Positions 1-10,078 of a stretch of 64,000 bases of DNA are shown here, in pieces. A model generated the notes under the pieces. The model searched no databases. It saw only the letters and a list, made by a program, of their open reading frames with translations, and had not been told where the DNA came from. The position numbers were made by a program, and so were the translations under genes. The stretch's first letter is position 1, and the number at the start of each line of letters is the position of its first letter. Source of the stretch: Macrothele yani (lineage: Eukaryota > Arthropoda > Arachnida > Araneae > Macrothelidae); contig CM077007.1 in assembly GCA_039090855.1 (NCBI GenBank), forward strand, positions 19,331,515 through 19,395,514. Reading direction: 5' to 3'.

Positions 1-380
1 GTCAAGTAATTTTGCTTCTTATACTTCCACTGGAAAAACTTCTGTACACATTTTCTTTACAATTAATGCGTTCCCAAGGATGAAAATTTGAACATCGATT
101 AAAATAGCTTCATTTTATAACTTGGAATACTTAATATTTTCTAAAACATAACCATATTTATGCAATCCAACATTTGTTTGTCTACTGACGTCATCAAAGT
201 ACAGGTCGCGTTATCTTTTTTCTGGTTCCAACACCACCAAAGGAGAAGTTATTGATTTTTTATATAATTATGGTTATGTTTTAGAAAATATTAAGTATTC
301 CAAGTTATAATATGAAGTTATTTTAATCGATGTTCAAATTTTCATCTTTGGGAAACACACTAATTGTGAAGGAAATGTGT

Positions 381-603
381 GCCGCCCCGGTGGCGCAGTG
401 GTCTAAGCGATGGCCTCTGATCATTCGTCCGAAAGGGGTCCGGGTTCGAATCCCGGTGAGGCATGGATGTTGTGTTTGTCTTACGGCACTGGCTCTCTCC
501 CTTCCCTGGAACCAGTGACCCTAAATTAGGGACGGGCGACTGCTTATAGCCCATTGAGTTGCTCACGGTGGTCGTTAAACCTCCAAAAAAAAAAAAAAAA
601 AAG
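381..603 (+). mobile_element. SINE1 copy 1 (tRNA-derived SINE, full length)
   Basis: This is the reference copy of the commonest family here. The head is tRNA-like, with a Pol III A box (TGGCGCAGTGG, 391) and a B box (GGTTCGAATCC, 442). A body containing CCCTAAATTAGGGACGGGCG and TTGCTCACGGTGGTCGTTAA follows, then poly-A. A perfect 13-bp target duplication GAAGGAAATGTGT flanks it (368-380 and 604-616), as expected for LINE-driven retroposition. Open frames across it are not genes. Confidence 0.93.
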
Positions 604-655
604 GAAGGAAATGTGTACAAAAGTTTTTCCATTGGAAGTATAGGAAGCAAAATTA

Positions 656-887
656 GCCGCCCCGGTGGCGCAGTGATCTAAGACCCTGGCCTCTGATCAT
701 TCGTCCGTAAGGGGTCCGGGTTCGAATCCCGGTGAGGCATGGATGTTGTGTTTGTCTTACGGCACTGGCTCTCTCCCTTCCCTGAAACCAGTGACCCTAA
801 ACTAGGGACCGGCGACTGCTTATAGCCCATTGAGTTGCTCACGGTGGTCGTTAAACCTCCAACCAAAAAAAAAAAAAAAAAAAAAAA
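656..887 (+). mobile_element. SINE1 copy 2
   Basis: Nearly identical to copy 1, with a tail of about 23 A residues. It has a 12-bp target duplication GAAGCAAAATTA (644-655 and 888-899). It landed in the terminal part of the MITE right arm, so it is younger than the MITE. Confidence 0.93.
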
Positions 888-1158
888 GAAGCAAAATTAC
901 TTGACGTCCACCTTAAATGGTTATTTGTAATGGCTGTAAGCTGTAAAGTTTAAATGCTTAACTACGAACTTGTGAATATCAATATCGAACACTAATATCT
1001 AAGTATAGAAAAACACTAGCGATCTAAGGTAAGGAATCAGCAAACAGTCACTTACAGTTCACAGTCTACGCTTTATTGTTCTTCATTAGCACATCATCAT
1101 AAAACAACGTTGCTTTAAATCATATCGCAACATTAAAGGTTTATATGAAAATGTACTT

Positions 1159-1374
1159 TTGCTGCCCCGGTGGCGCAGTGGTCTAAGCGCTGGCTTGTGA
1201 CCATTCGTCCGGGATGGGATCGGGCTCGAATCCCGGCGAGGCATGGATGTTGCGTTTGTCTTACTGCACTGGCTCTCTCCCTTCCCTGGAACCAGTGCCC
1301 CTAAATTAGGGACGGGCGACTGCTTATAGCCCTTTGAGTTACTCACGGTGGTCGTTAAACCGCCAATAATAACA
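1159..1374 (+). mobile_element. SINE1 copy 3
   Basis: Full-length head and body. The B box has diverged (GGCTCGAATCC), and the tail is AT-rich rather than pure poly-A. An 11-bp duplication AAAATGTACTT is seen at 1148-1158 and 1375-1385. Older than copies 1 and 2 judging by substitutions. Confidence 0.88.
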
Positions 1375-1509
1375 AAAATGTACTTCTATCTACTAAGTTG
1401 TTATTCAAAATTACACACTATCACGAGGTTATCTCAACTCCGCTCTCTGCTCAACAAATCGTTATCAAAAAGTACTCTCTTTACAAATCGTTATCTCAAA
1501 CGTCTTTTT

Positions 1510-1608
1510 GTTATTGGGGGTTTTACGACCATTGTGAACAGCTCAGTGGGCTATAAGCAGTCGGTTGTTCCTAATTTAGGACCACTGATTCCAGGGAAGG
1601 GAATGAAC
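1510..1608 (-). mobile_element. SINE1 3' fragment
   Basis: Only the reverse complement of the 3' half is recognisable: the GGTTT(A)ACGACC end, then CTATAAGCAGTCG, CCTAATTTAGG and CCAGGGAAGGGA. Beyond 1608 the sequence has lost clear similarity, although scattered tRNA-like words persist to about 1745. Confidence 0.6.
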
Positions 1609-1812
1609 TAGCGCTTCAAGCCAAGCGCACCACCCATGACTCATCCGGGACTCAGAAAACCGTTGGGAAAGTAATGTGGTGTTAAGTGATAAAGCGTTCA
1701 ACATCCCACCCCGACGAACGGTCCGAGCCCAGCGCTTAGAAAGCGGCGTTACCTGAAATTGCATTGCAGACCCGTTATTTAGCTCTGCACTTTTCCTACA
1801 TTCAGTGATTAC

Positions 1813-2060
1813 GTTATATTGACCTCTGGCCCACTATCAGTGAGTCAAACTAGAAAACTCGCAGTGAAAGTAATGCGGCGTTAAGTCAGAAAACGTTTAA
1901 CAAGAATAAATCAAAGAATAAGAATACGTAAGAACACGCAAACTCCAAAGGAAATTTAAATTAAAGGTATACGTCACACAGAGAAGTAATATAATTTACA
2001 TAAAAACAGATACTCAAAGAGGAAGTTTAAATTAAAGATATACTTCACACGGAGCACGAA
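1813..2060. repeat. Dispersed repeat R3, copy a
   Basis: The stretch with CGGCGTTAAGTCAGAAAACG, then a TTTAACAAGAATAAA segment and GTAAGAACACGCAAACTC, recurs in diverged form at 24661-24815 and 26854-26996. Within this copy the last part (ACTCAAAGAGGAAGTTTAAA, about 1994-2050) repeats an earlier part. It has no coding potential and no visible TIRs, so the class is unknown. Confidence 0.6.
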
Positions 2061-2699
2061 TTTTAGAGTGGTTCTCATTTTTTGTCTAATTTTCATTATA
2101 TTTTTTTCTATTATTTTTCCGTCATCAAATACTTTTAATACGATCTTAATTAGAATTTATGCGAAAAATATAAGTCAAGGCTAAACCCTTAATCCTACTC
2201 CAAAGCAGAACTTTTGAACATGAATTGCCCGCCAGGTGGCTATTGTTCGTTCATTAAAAAGAGAGGAACGCGCGTACTTTTCCAGGATTTCCACCAACTA
2301 ACCATTGACCTCTTGACCTAGGTAACACTAGCAATCCGGATTTTGTCAGTTTTATCAATTCATCGCCTCCTTAGCTTAAACACGTTGACTTCGTGGCGTT
2401 TATTATTCTGACGTTCTAACTAGGTGAAGCAGCTCACTGAAAAAGGCTTTTCAGTTCGTAGATGCTTATCCTATTCCTTGTGCTTTCGTGTGAGATTTCA
2501 TTTTTTAAAAGTTTTCCAGATATTGTTTGTTGTACACGGTGAGAATGAACCATGTAAGTAAAATGAGTGCATCCGAAAGATGCAAAAAGTACAGCAAAGA
2601 AACTTTTCATGTGAACAAAAATATTTCGAGTTGCAACCTATCAGTACATTTTTCAAGAAAAGGCCGTTGTGAAAAGCTTTTAGTACGGAAGCTGCGTAA
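2061..2699. other. Unassigned AT-rich spacer
   Basis: I see no gene, RNA or repeat boundary here. The short open frames near 2498-2787 lack any family resemblance, and one runs into the Sat-A array. Confidence 0.4.
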
Positions 2700-3875
2700 A
2701 AATAACAAGTTAGTAAAATCATGCAATGCATTGATTATGATATGCTTTCCAACATACCAGAAATTATTACTCAAGTTATATGGATAATGGCTGTGGAATA
2801 AATCTCGCTCCTGTGTCCTGACCTTTGACCCCATTTCGATGATATTCAACAGAAGCGGTTCACTATACCTCCGGAACAACACTATGAAGTTTTGTTGCAA
2901 TAGAAGCAGTTTTACGCAAGTTGTGAGAATAATGGCTGTGGAATAAATCTGGCTTTTGTGAAATGACCTTTGACCCCATTTCGTTGATATTCAACAGAAC
3001 CGGTTCATTATACCTCCGGAGCAACATGATAAAGTTTTGTCGCAATCAAAGCATTTTAGGTAAGTTATGATGCACAAGGGCAATGAAATGAATCCCACTC
3101 TAGTGTCCTGACCTTTGACCCCATTTCGTCCATTTTCAATAGGGGTTCGTGCCCAGGTGGTTCCCTACCACATACTAAAATTTCATCGAAATCGAACCAT
3201 ATTTACGCATGTTATGGCGCATAAAGGCAATGGAATCGATCCCGCTTTTATGTCCTGACCTTTGACCCCATTCCGCCCATTTTCAGTAGGGTTCGTCCCC
3301 AGGTGGTTCCTTACCACATACTAAAATTTGATCAAAATCAAACCATTTTTACGCAAGTTATGTCGCATAAGGGCAATGGAATATATCCCGCTCTTATGCC
3401 CTGCCTGACCTTTAATCCCATTTCGCCCATTTTCAATAGGGCTCGTGCCCAGGTGGTTCCCTACCACATACTAAAATTTCATCGAAATCGAATCATTTTT
3501 ACGTAAGTTATGACACATAAAGGCAATGGAATGGATCCAGCTCCTATGTCCTGACCTTTGACTCTATTTCATCCGTTTTCAATAGGGGTTGTCCCCAGGT
3601 GGTTCCCTATCACATACTAGAATTTCATCGAAATCGAACAATTTTTACGCAAGTTATGACGCATAAGAACAATGGAATGGATCCCGCTCCTATGTCGTAA
3701 CCTTTGACCCTGCTTCGCCCATTTTCAATTGGGTTCGTCCCCAGGTGGTCCCCTACCACATACTAAAATTTCGTCGAAATCGAACCATTTTCACGTGAGT
3801 TATCGTGCGGACGGACGGACACTGCTGAAGCATATACGCTTCTTCAACCTACGGTTGAAAAGCGTAAAAAAGGGC
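2700..3875 (+). repeat. Sat-A tandem array, left arm of an inverted pair
   Basis: About seven to eight degenerate units of roughly 145 bp. Each unit has TGACCTTTGACCCCATTTCG, then about 100 bp, then a TTTTTACGCAAGTTATG segment. The first units are a variant with CAACAGAACCGGTTC; later ones carry AATAGGGTTCGTCCCCAGG. The array begins at an AACAAGTTAGTAAAATCATG leader and is capped by GTTATCGTGCGGACGGACGG and a TTCAACCTACGGTTGAA hairpin. The same leader, unit order and cap recur in reverse at 4738-9365; leader and units recur at 55790-56920. Confidence 0.85.
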
Positions 3876-4645
3876 GTGTCCGAACAAGTTGATCGAAAAA
3901 TAACAAATGTGTTGATCATTTAATTGGGAAAGATGACTAAACAAAAACAGCATCGTGCAACAGAAATTTCGAAATTAACAGGTGCTTTTTGTGCAGCTAA
4001 CACCTGGATTTCTAGACTGCATAACTCTATTAAAATATTGCTTTGGAAAATTCGTTGAAAGACATACTGTTGTTATTCTAACAGCAAATTGGATGCGAAA
4101 AGGTCCTTTACCTATACGATATTCATAAGCAACAACTGAAAGCTTTTTTGTTTTGTTTTCAATCAATTTGCAATGTAAGTATCTCAGCAGACGAAACAGC
4201 TGATTCAGAAATAGATACATTTTGAATATTCTTGCCTTACCATCTGCTGAAATGAGTGCTGGAAGCTGTGATGGTGAAACCTCTTTGAATGCAATCTTCC
4301 TTGAGTATAACACTTTGGAATTTTTAAATTTAAAATCGGTCAGCGAGGCAATACCTCACAGTGAGTTAATAGGTATGAAATGCCTTTTTTTTTTTTTTTT
4401 ATGATACACCTTTTGAGACAGACAACGCATCTCGCATGTCCAAAGACTGGGGGAAGAATATGAAAGCGGCGTTTTTGAGTTGTGTTCATGTCATCCGCAA
4501 CGCACGTTTTTTAACCTTCTGGGCGAAATTTGTCAGAATGAATTTGAAAATATGAACTCTTTAGCAGTCGTTGAAACGTGTCTTCACAACTTGTCCCTGG
4601 ACAAAACCTTGCCTCCGCAGACGTGATGCAAAGTTGGTTTGAAGC
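3876..4645. other. Central segment between the inverted Sat-A arms
   Basis: This is the spacer of the large inverted repeat. The longest open frame (3975-4313, minus, 112 aa) has no motif I recognise. An 18-base T run lies at about 4385-4402. If the whole structure is a mobile element, any cargo or transposase gene would be expected here, but none is evident. Confidence 0.4.
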
Positions 4646-4724
4646 CAGTGATGTAGCCAGAAATTTCTTCAAGCGCGCGGGGGAAGGGACGGACCCAAGG
4701 ACCACCCCCTTGGCTACGCCTATG
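4646..4724. mobile_element. 79-bp hAT-like micro-element
   Basis: The ends are CAGTGATGTAGCCA and TGGCTACGCCTATG, which resemble the CAGTGGCGTAGC-type hAT termini found elsewhere here. The flanks TTTGAAGC (4638-4645) and TTTTAAGC (4725-4732) match at 7 of 8 positions, as expected of an aged 8-bp hAT duplication. It carries only C/G-rich sequence between the ends. Confidence 0.5.
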
Positions 4725-4737
4725 TTTTAAGCCGTGC

Positions 4738-5313
4738 TTTTTTACGCTTTCCAACCATAGGTTGAAGAAGTGTATATGCTCCAGCTTTTTCCGTCCGTCC
4801 GTCTGTCGGCACGATAACTCACGTAAAAATGGTTCGATTTCGATGAAATTTTAGTATGTGGTAGGGGACCACCAGGGGACGAACCCTATTGAAAAAGGGT
4901 GAAGTGGGGTCAAAGGTCACGCCATAAGAGCGGGATCCATTCAATTGCCCTTATGCGTCATAACTTGCGTAAAAATGGTTCGATTTCGATGAAATTTTAG
5001 TATTTGATAAGGAACCACCTGGGAACGAACCCTATTGAAAATGGGCGAAATGGGGGCAAAGGTCAGGGCATAAAAGTAGAATCCATTCCATTGCCTTTAT
5101 GCGTCATAACATGCGTAAATATGGTCCGATTTCGATGAAATTTCAGTATGTGGTAGGGAACCACCTGGGCACGAACCCTATTGAAAATGGGCGAAATGGG
5201 GTCAAAGGTCAGGCAGGTCATAAGAGCGGGATTTGTTCCATTGCCCTTATCCGTCATAACTTGCGTAAAAATGGTTCGATTTCGATGAAATTTTAGTATG
5301 TGGTAGGGTGCCA
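4738..5313 (-). repeat. Sat-A array, right arm, proximal part
   Basis: Reverse complement of the 2700-3875 array. It starts with the ACGCTTTCCAACC/GGTTGAAG hairpin cap and the CCGTCCGTCCGTCTGTCGGC run, then CGATAACTCACGTAAAAATG, then about four units with GGGGTCAAAGGTCA or near matches. It is cut at 5313 by the P-type element and resumes at 8900. Confidence 0.85.
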
Positions 5314-6083
5314 CCAAGGTTAATAGACAGTAAGGTTTGCTCATCCTGCCTCCCTCGCAGCGGAAGTGCCGGTCACTCACTTGCCCCTTACGTAGTGACG
5401 TCAGTGTACCACACGACGCAGCCAGCAGGACGGATATACTGTTAATACAATTGAAGCACTCGCGGGAGAAATGTCAACTTTTTACTCAAATACGCTCTGA
5501 ATCTGAAAGCTTGCAACCAAGATGTAATGCAAAAGCACATCTGTAATATAATCAGGAAAAACAGACATCCATGTGAATATTTTATTTAGAGTAACCCGAG
5601 AATGTGAAGAAACTTATTTATGCATTTCTTTGATTTTTTTTTCAAATCTGTTTAATCTAAATATCTAAATAGGATATTGACATGACACTAAGGAAAAGTG
5701 CAGGGACAGTGATTATACCTTTTAATTTATTTATATGCAACTATAATACTGTCTTTAAATAAATTCAAAAGAAGGAAAAAAAAATATAAGATTATGCTGT
5801 CAGGACCTCATGAAGAAATCCTTTTATGCGGAACAAATAAAAACTTGAGTAGCAAGCATTCCACTAACTTGCTTAATTAAAAAGTTGGAAATTAATTTCA
5901 CTAAATGCTCTGTTATTATTTGTAACTAATCGCTGAACAGAAAAGTTAAAATCATGGATCATTGCAGTTTTTGTTTGTTTGTTTCTTTAGTCATATTTTA
6001 TTCGCTAAATTTTGAGAACTTTAAGAATCGGGACATTATTTAACGTAAAAAAATTCTTTCTTCACTTACCTTTGTCATGTTCC

Positions 6084-8659
6084 TTAGGTAACTGTTTTAA
6101 CCAGTTTTCTCTTCTTGGGTTGGCAATATATTTTTTGCTGAGCGTTAATATGGCGCATACGGATCATAATTCGGGTTTTCATGAATAGTTTGAAGGCAGG
6201 GTGCACATTTGAAGGGAACTGATGGGCAGAAGCTTCCACTGCGGTGTGAACAATTCTTTTAACTTTCCTTAAATTATTTTTCCCATGTAGTTTTAAAAAA
6301 ATTTCTTCTAGTTGAATAACCATGCTCATCCACTCATTTGTTGGATGTTGCAAGCATCCAACAAATGAGTGACTGGATATGCTTATTATTTGCGACTGGA
6401 TATGCTTATGACGCTAATAAAGTCGCAAATAATTCCTTTTTCTTGCACTAGGTCCAGAGGTGCATTTTTGTCCCCCAGCCCCAGGACACGTTGTTTGGCA
6501 TTTAAATGCAACATATCCAGCAAGGTATCGTAAAGCTTGGTACGATATGCTGTCACTAGAAGACGTAATTGCAGTTGTGGGTTCTTCGCGAAGTGCAGCC
6601 GTAATTTCATTTTCACTTGTGTGGGCTGTTTCATCATTGCAGGATGCATTATTGTGTAAGACACAGGAAGACGAGAGCATGGAGACAGTTAAATAATGTT
6701 GTTCTGACTCAGGCAAAACGTTAGATTTCTGACAGTTCCAGACTACTTTCCCTAGTACCAGCAGTCTGAGACGATTTTGAAATTCCAGTGGTGAAGGGTG
6801 ATCATAGGTATTCCCTGCTGCACGTATCTGTGAGAAAAAAATTTCTAGGACATCTTGATTAACTCTGTGAGTTAAAAAATATTTTAGCTCATATTTTTCG
6901 CTTAGAATCTTGTGGACAGCCATTACGGATGTACCTTGCTGAAATGGTAGGGCGTTTTTTCTTCCAACAACGCGCATCTGCGAAGCCTCATTCAGAAGTT
7001 GAAATTGCTGTTGATTGTTACCTAAAGCACATCGGAATGGTTTGTCTGAGAATGGTTGCCTCGAATTCATTGTATCAAAAAATCTGTCAACAAGAAGAAT
7101 AAAATTTGCTGCTTCATCATCTTCGGGAAATAAATATTTCATGGCATTTCCAACACGCTCCGAAAGCAACTGTACAGCATGCATAACGTACAATCTGCCT
7201 ATTTGCTCCTTTAACACGTATGTGTGTTTCACTCATATTATACGCTATTTTTAATTCCTTACTGTCCTTCTCTGATAGCTTTTCAAATAGGGAGCAATTT
7301 ATCACTATATTTCTTATTTTTATGCCACTGTCCAAAATATGGTTTCGCAATAACTTTACCATATGCAGAATGTCAGCAAATACATTTACATGTCTGTTTT
7401 TGTCGAAAGGATTTTCAAAGAACGGACTCTCAGGCGATATAGCCAATTCTTTCCATAATTTCTGGTTTAAAGCTCCCAGATCTGAAGTAAGAGCAAATAC
7501 AGGAAACATGATATTTTCTACGGAACAAATTACTTTCATTAATATTTCTCTGAGACTGGAACCACTAACGTCAAAATCGTAAAATACTGGTTGTTTCCAG
7601 GGATTAACAAGTCCTCTTGCCATGAATACCAGTACGTACCTACACGGTCCCATAACTTCATCTGTTTCAATATTATAGCACATTTTGCTGGAAACTTTCA
7701 TTTCATCTATAGAAATTACACATGTTCTTTCGGCTTCAGTCATTTGCATTCCTTGGCTCTGCATCAGTTTTAAAGTTGTGGCTTGAATTCCAGGTGAACA
7801 TTTAATTGTAGCTACCCATCGGCGCAACGTTGACAAAGTAGGAAGCGGAATATTAACTTTATTTCTCAAGTAGTGATATGCTCTTCTGGAAACAGTTCTT
7901 AATGTTATTGCAGCTGCAATATCAGTAGAATTCCAAACAATCCGTTTTTGGCCTAACAAAACCCTTATCTGTCCTGGAGTAAACACTGTAGAAAGCAAAT
8001 TTTTTATGCACATTTCTGTCTTTTTTCTCATCTTTCCGTAACCTTCGCAATTCTAATAATTCTTTCTGCATTTGATTCTGTTTTACTTTGAGGACTTTTA
8101 CACGTGAAGTTAGACTATGGTTTGAAGAGCTCAAAGATAATATTTGTTTTTTCAGCTTTTCATTTTCCTTCATCAAAATATAATTTTCCTTCAATAGAAT
8201 TTCATTTTCTGTTTTCAGGTCTTTCATACATTCAATTTCAGTATTTTCATCATCGGCACTCCACATGTTTTCCAAAATTTCCTCTGCATTATCAGAGTTT
8301 ATCAAATCGCCAACAAGATCAGTTCGTTTCCTTTTCTCCTGTCTGTTCTTTCTCTCTGAATTAGACTTTACATTAAAGTTTCCCGGGAGGTTTAAATTTG
8401 GTACAGCTGTGTCCTTTAGCATTTTGTGGATAGGCAAACCTAGAAGTTCATTCCTTAAATCGCATTCGTAGTCTTCCTCAGGAAAATGTTCCGAACAAAT
8501 AGCTGAATTCATTTCGTTGAAACTGTCAGCTCGTTTGCATCTCAATTTCCATGTTTTACGCAAAACTTCATTTTTCGGAAACCTATGGTAATGAATGCCA
8601 TTCCTTCTGGTTTTCGAATAATAATTTTGACACGTTGCTATGACGCACGAACCAGGCAT
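6084..8659 (-). pseudogene. P-element/THAP9-like transposase, frameshifted
   Basis: The start at 8659 opens a THAP zinc finger with Cys5, Cys10, Trp37, Cys55, His58 and an AVPNL box near residue 85. A Leu/Lys/Glu-rich coiled coil follows at about residues 145-210. The frame shifts near 8030 into the catalytic part (to 7117), with FTPGQIRVLL, an ISIDEMKV Asp motif, ALTSDLGALNQKLW and FADILHMVKLLRNH. A second shift near 7200 leads to 7232-6414, holding NQDVLEIFFSQIR, the Glu-bearing motif typical of P transposases. The C-terminal part (6353-6084) contains FKLFMKTRIMIRMRHIN, as at the end of this family. At least two frameshifts and rearranged sequence at 6331-6410 mean it is almost surely inactive. 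Introns are an alternative for the breaks, but overlapping frames favour indels. Confidence 0.9.
6331..6410. repeat. Perfect 17-bp hairpin plus 24-bp tandem duplication
   Basis: Arms CACTCATTTGTTGGATG (6331-6347) and its exact complement (6355-6371) are separated by 7 bases. Directly after, GACTGGATATGCTTAT occurs twice (6371 and 6395). Both lie at the break between the last two transposase frames, so they look like local repair scars. Confidence 0.8.
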
Positions 8660-8899
8660 GTTCAGTGTTTAACGTATAACCAAGGAAAAGAAAATTTGTT
8701 TGCTACAAATACCTAGCTTCAAATTCTCGGAAATGAGACAATGTAGCTTTCAGACCCTGAACCAGAAAAACGGGAGCAAGCAGCTTTAGGCGGTTGGGGT
8801 GTGGAGATCTCCGGGACTGTGATGTCACGAAGGCGACCCCTGAGACAGTGCTCAGCGGAAGTGTCGGATAAGCATAACTTTGGAGTCTACTAACCTTGG

Positions 8900-9365
8900 G
8901 GAGCCACTGGGGACGAACCCTATTGAAAATGGACGAAATGGGGTCGAAGGTCAGGACACTGGAGTGGGATCCATTCCATTGCCCTTGTGCATCATAACTT
9001 ACCAAAAAATGTTTCGATTGCGACAAAACGTTATCATGTTGTTCCGGAGGTATAGTGAACCGGTTCTGTTGAATATCAACGAAATGGGGTCAAGGTCATT
9101 GCACAAAAGCAAGATTTATTCCACAGCCATTATTCTCATAACTTGCGTAAAACTGCTTCTATTGCGACAAAACTTTAGTATGTTATTCTTGAGGTGTACT
9201 GAACCGGTTCTGTTGAATATAATCGAAATGGGGTCAAACAGGTCAGGACACAGGAGCGAGATTTATTCCACAGCCATTATCCTCATAACTTGAGTAATAA
9301 TTTCTGGTATGTTGGAAAGCGTATCATAATCAATGCATTGCATGATTTTACTAACTTGTTTACTG
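8900..9365 (-). repeat. Sat-A array, right arm, distal part
   Basis: Continues 4738-5313 after the P-type insertion. It passes from the AATAGGGTTCG unit type to the CAACAGAACCGGTTC type (reversed), and ends in the complement of the CATGCAATGCATTGATTATG leader. The unit order mirrors the left arm exactly, which supports one large inverted-repeat structure from 2700 to 9365. Confidence 0.85.
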
Positions 9366-9690
9366 TAAATATTAAGATTACTCAGGGTTTCTGGGAAAAG
9401 GCAACAGTAATACAGTAGTTGTGTTCTGTATAAAGTCCTGGTGAACTGTCACGATAGCCCCTTAAAAGGATATCTGGAACAGCTTGAGGTTTATGCAGCT
9501 TATAATTCTGGACAGCCCACTAAATTAAAAAAAAAAAAAAAACAGCGAATTTCCGCGCACAAAATATACAGTGTGTTCTATAAGTCTTGCCCTATTTTTA
9601 ATTTTTTTTTTATAAAGCATAACAACATCACTTACAGGAATAAGATTTGCAGCGTTTGAAAGGTATACGTCTGAAGTTGGGTTGTCTATA
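9366..9690. other. Unassigned spacer with possible mariner end
   Basis: No gene seen. ACAGTGTGTTCTATAAGTC (9549-9567) resembles a mariner/Tc1 terminus and lies just before the decayed transposase fragment. An A run occurs at about 9526-9541 and a T run near 9602. Confidence 0.35.
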
Positions 9691-9691
9691 A

Positions 9692-10078
9692 TTGCGTGTA
9701 GATGCCGCTAGTTGTTCTTCTTGTTCACGACTACAAGTTACAATGGCAAATGAGCAGGAAAAAGCATTTTGTGTGGCGTGGTTTTTTCAAACGAAATCAG
9801 TAATACAAGGGAAAGAAGAAGAAAAAAAATTCGTACACGTTTCAGCAGGAATCTTTAACTTAGCCTTAGTTGGACACGCCAAGAAGCGATATGGCCAGAC
9901 AGTGGCGCCCCCGCAAAAAAAATTTCGACGCCTTTTGCAAAAATTTATTAGCTTTCGATTACCGAAAATTTTTAACTTCATATTATTTGTTAGGCTTAAC
10001 GGGGGTTTTAATAAATCAATTTCTTTAGAACGTACAAGTAATTTGCGTAAAACCCAAATTAATTACTTTATTGCGTGA
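9692..10078 (+). pseudogene. Decayed mariner-type transposase N-terminal fragment
   Basis: From the Met at 9741 the frame reads MANEQEKAFCVAWFFQTKSV and, after a garbled stretch, KKRYGQTVAPPQKKFRRLLQ. This pattern is typical of the N-terminal helix-turn-helix of a group of arthropod mariner-like transposases. No catalytic domain follows; the rest of the frame is low-complexity. It is a remnant, and identity rests on a short resemblance. Confidence 0.5.

Larger units (their letters stand above)
1..916. mobile_element. TTAA-flanked long-TIR MITE, left end cut by the window, split by two SINEs
   Basis: The first bases and the reverse complement of 880-912 are the same sequence (GTCAAGTAATTTTGC inward), and the similarity runs on through the arms, so this is an element with very long terminal inverted repeats. 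The right end reads GACGTCCACC followed by TTAA (913-916). A second copy at 29566-33930 also has TTAA on both sides, which suggests a piggyBac-like 4-bp TTAA target. No coding sequence is present, so it must be mobilised in trans. Two SINE1 insertions (381-603 and 656-887) interrupt the right arm, and the arm reads continuously once they are removed. The left terminus lies before base 1. Confidence 0.75.
5314..8899. mobile_element. P-type (THAP) DNA transposon, about 3.6 kb
   Basis: Outer ends are inverted: CCAAGGTTAATAGAC at the left, and a right end whose reverse complement is CCAAGGTTAGTAGAC. The flanks GGTGCCAC (5307-5314) and GGAGCCAC (8900-8907) match at 7 of 8 bases, consistent with the 8-bp duplication of P elements; the boundary is uncertain by one base. 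Removing the element restores a continuous Sat-A unit. A broken THAP transposase gene fills 6084-8659 on the minus strand. The 0.75 kb at the left (5330-6083) is AT-rich and non-coding. A 15-bp subterminal word CAGCGGAAGTG(C/T)CGG lies near both ends in the same orientation. Confidence 0.85.

Noticed and set aside
330..650. Open frames of 60-100 aa on both strands across the SINE1 copies
   Set aside because: The same peptide-like strings recur wherever SINE1 occurs and include its tRNA head and body; they are frames through a retroposon, not genes.
2863..3045. Protein-like repeats in the Sat-A frames (for example NEMGSK and FRRYSEP strings)
   Set aside because: The similarity between frames comes from the 145-bp DNA repeat; stops and indels are frequent, and no single frame is kept across units.
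2700..3875. CRISPR array
   Set aside because: Units are about 145 bp and degenerate, with no constant repeat/unique spacer pattern, and the sequence is clearly eukaryotic.
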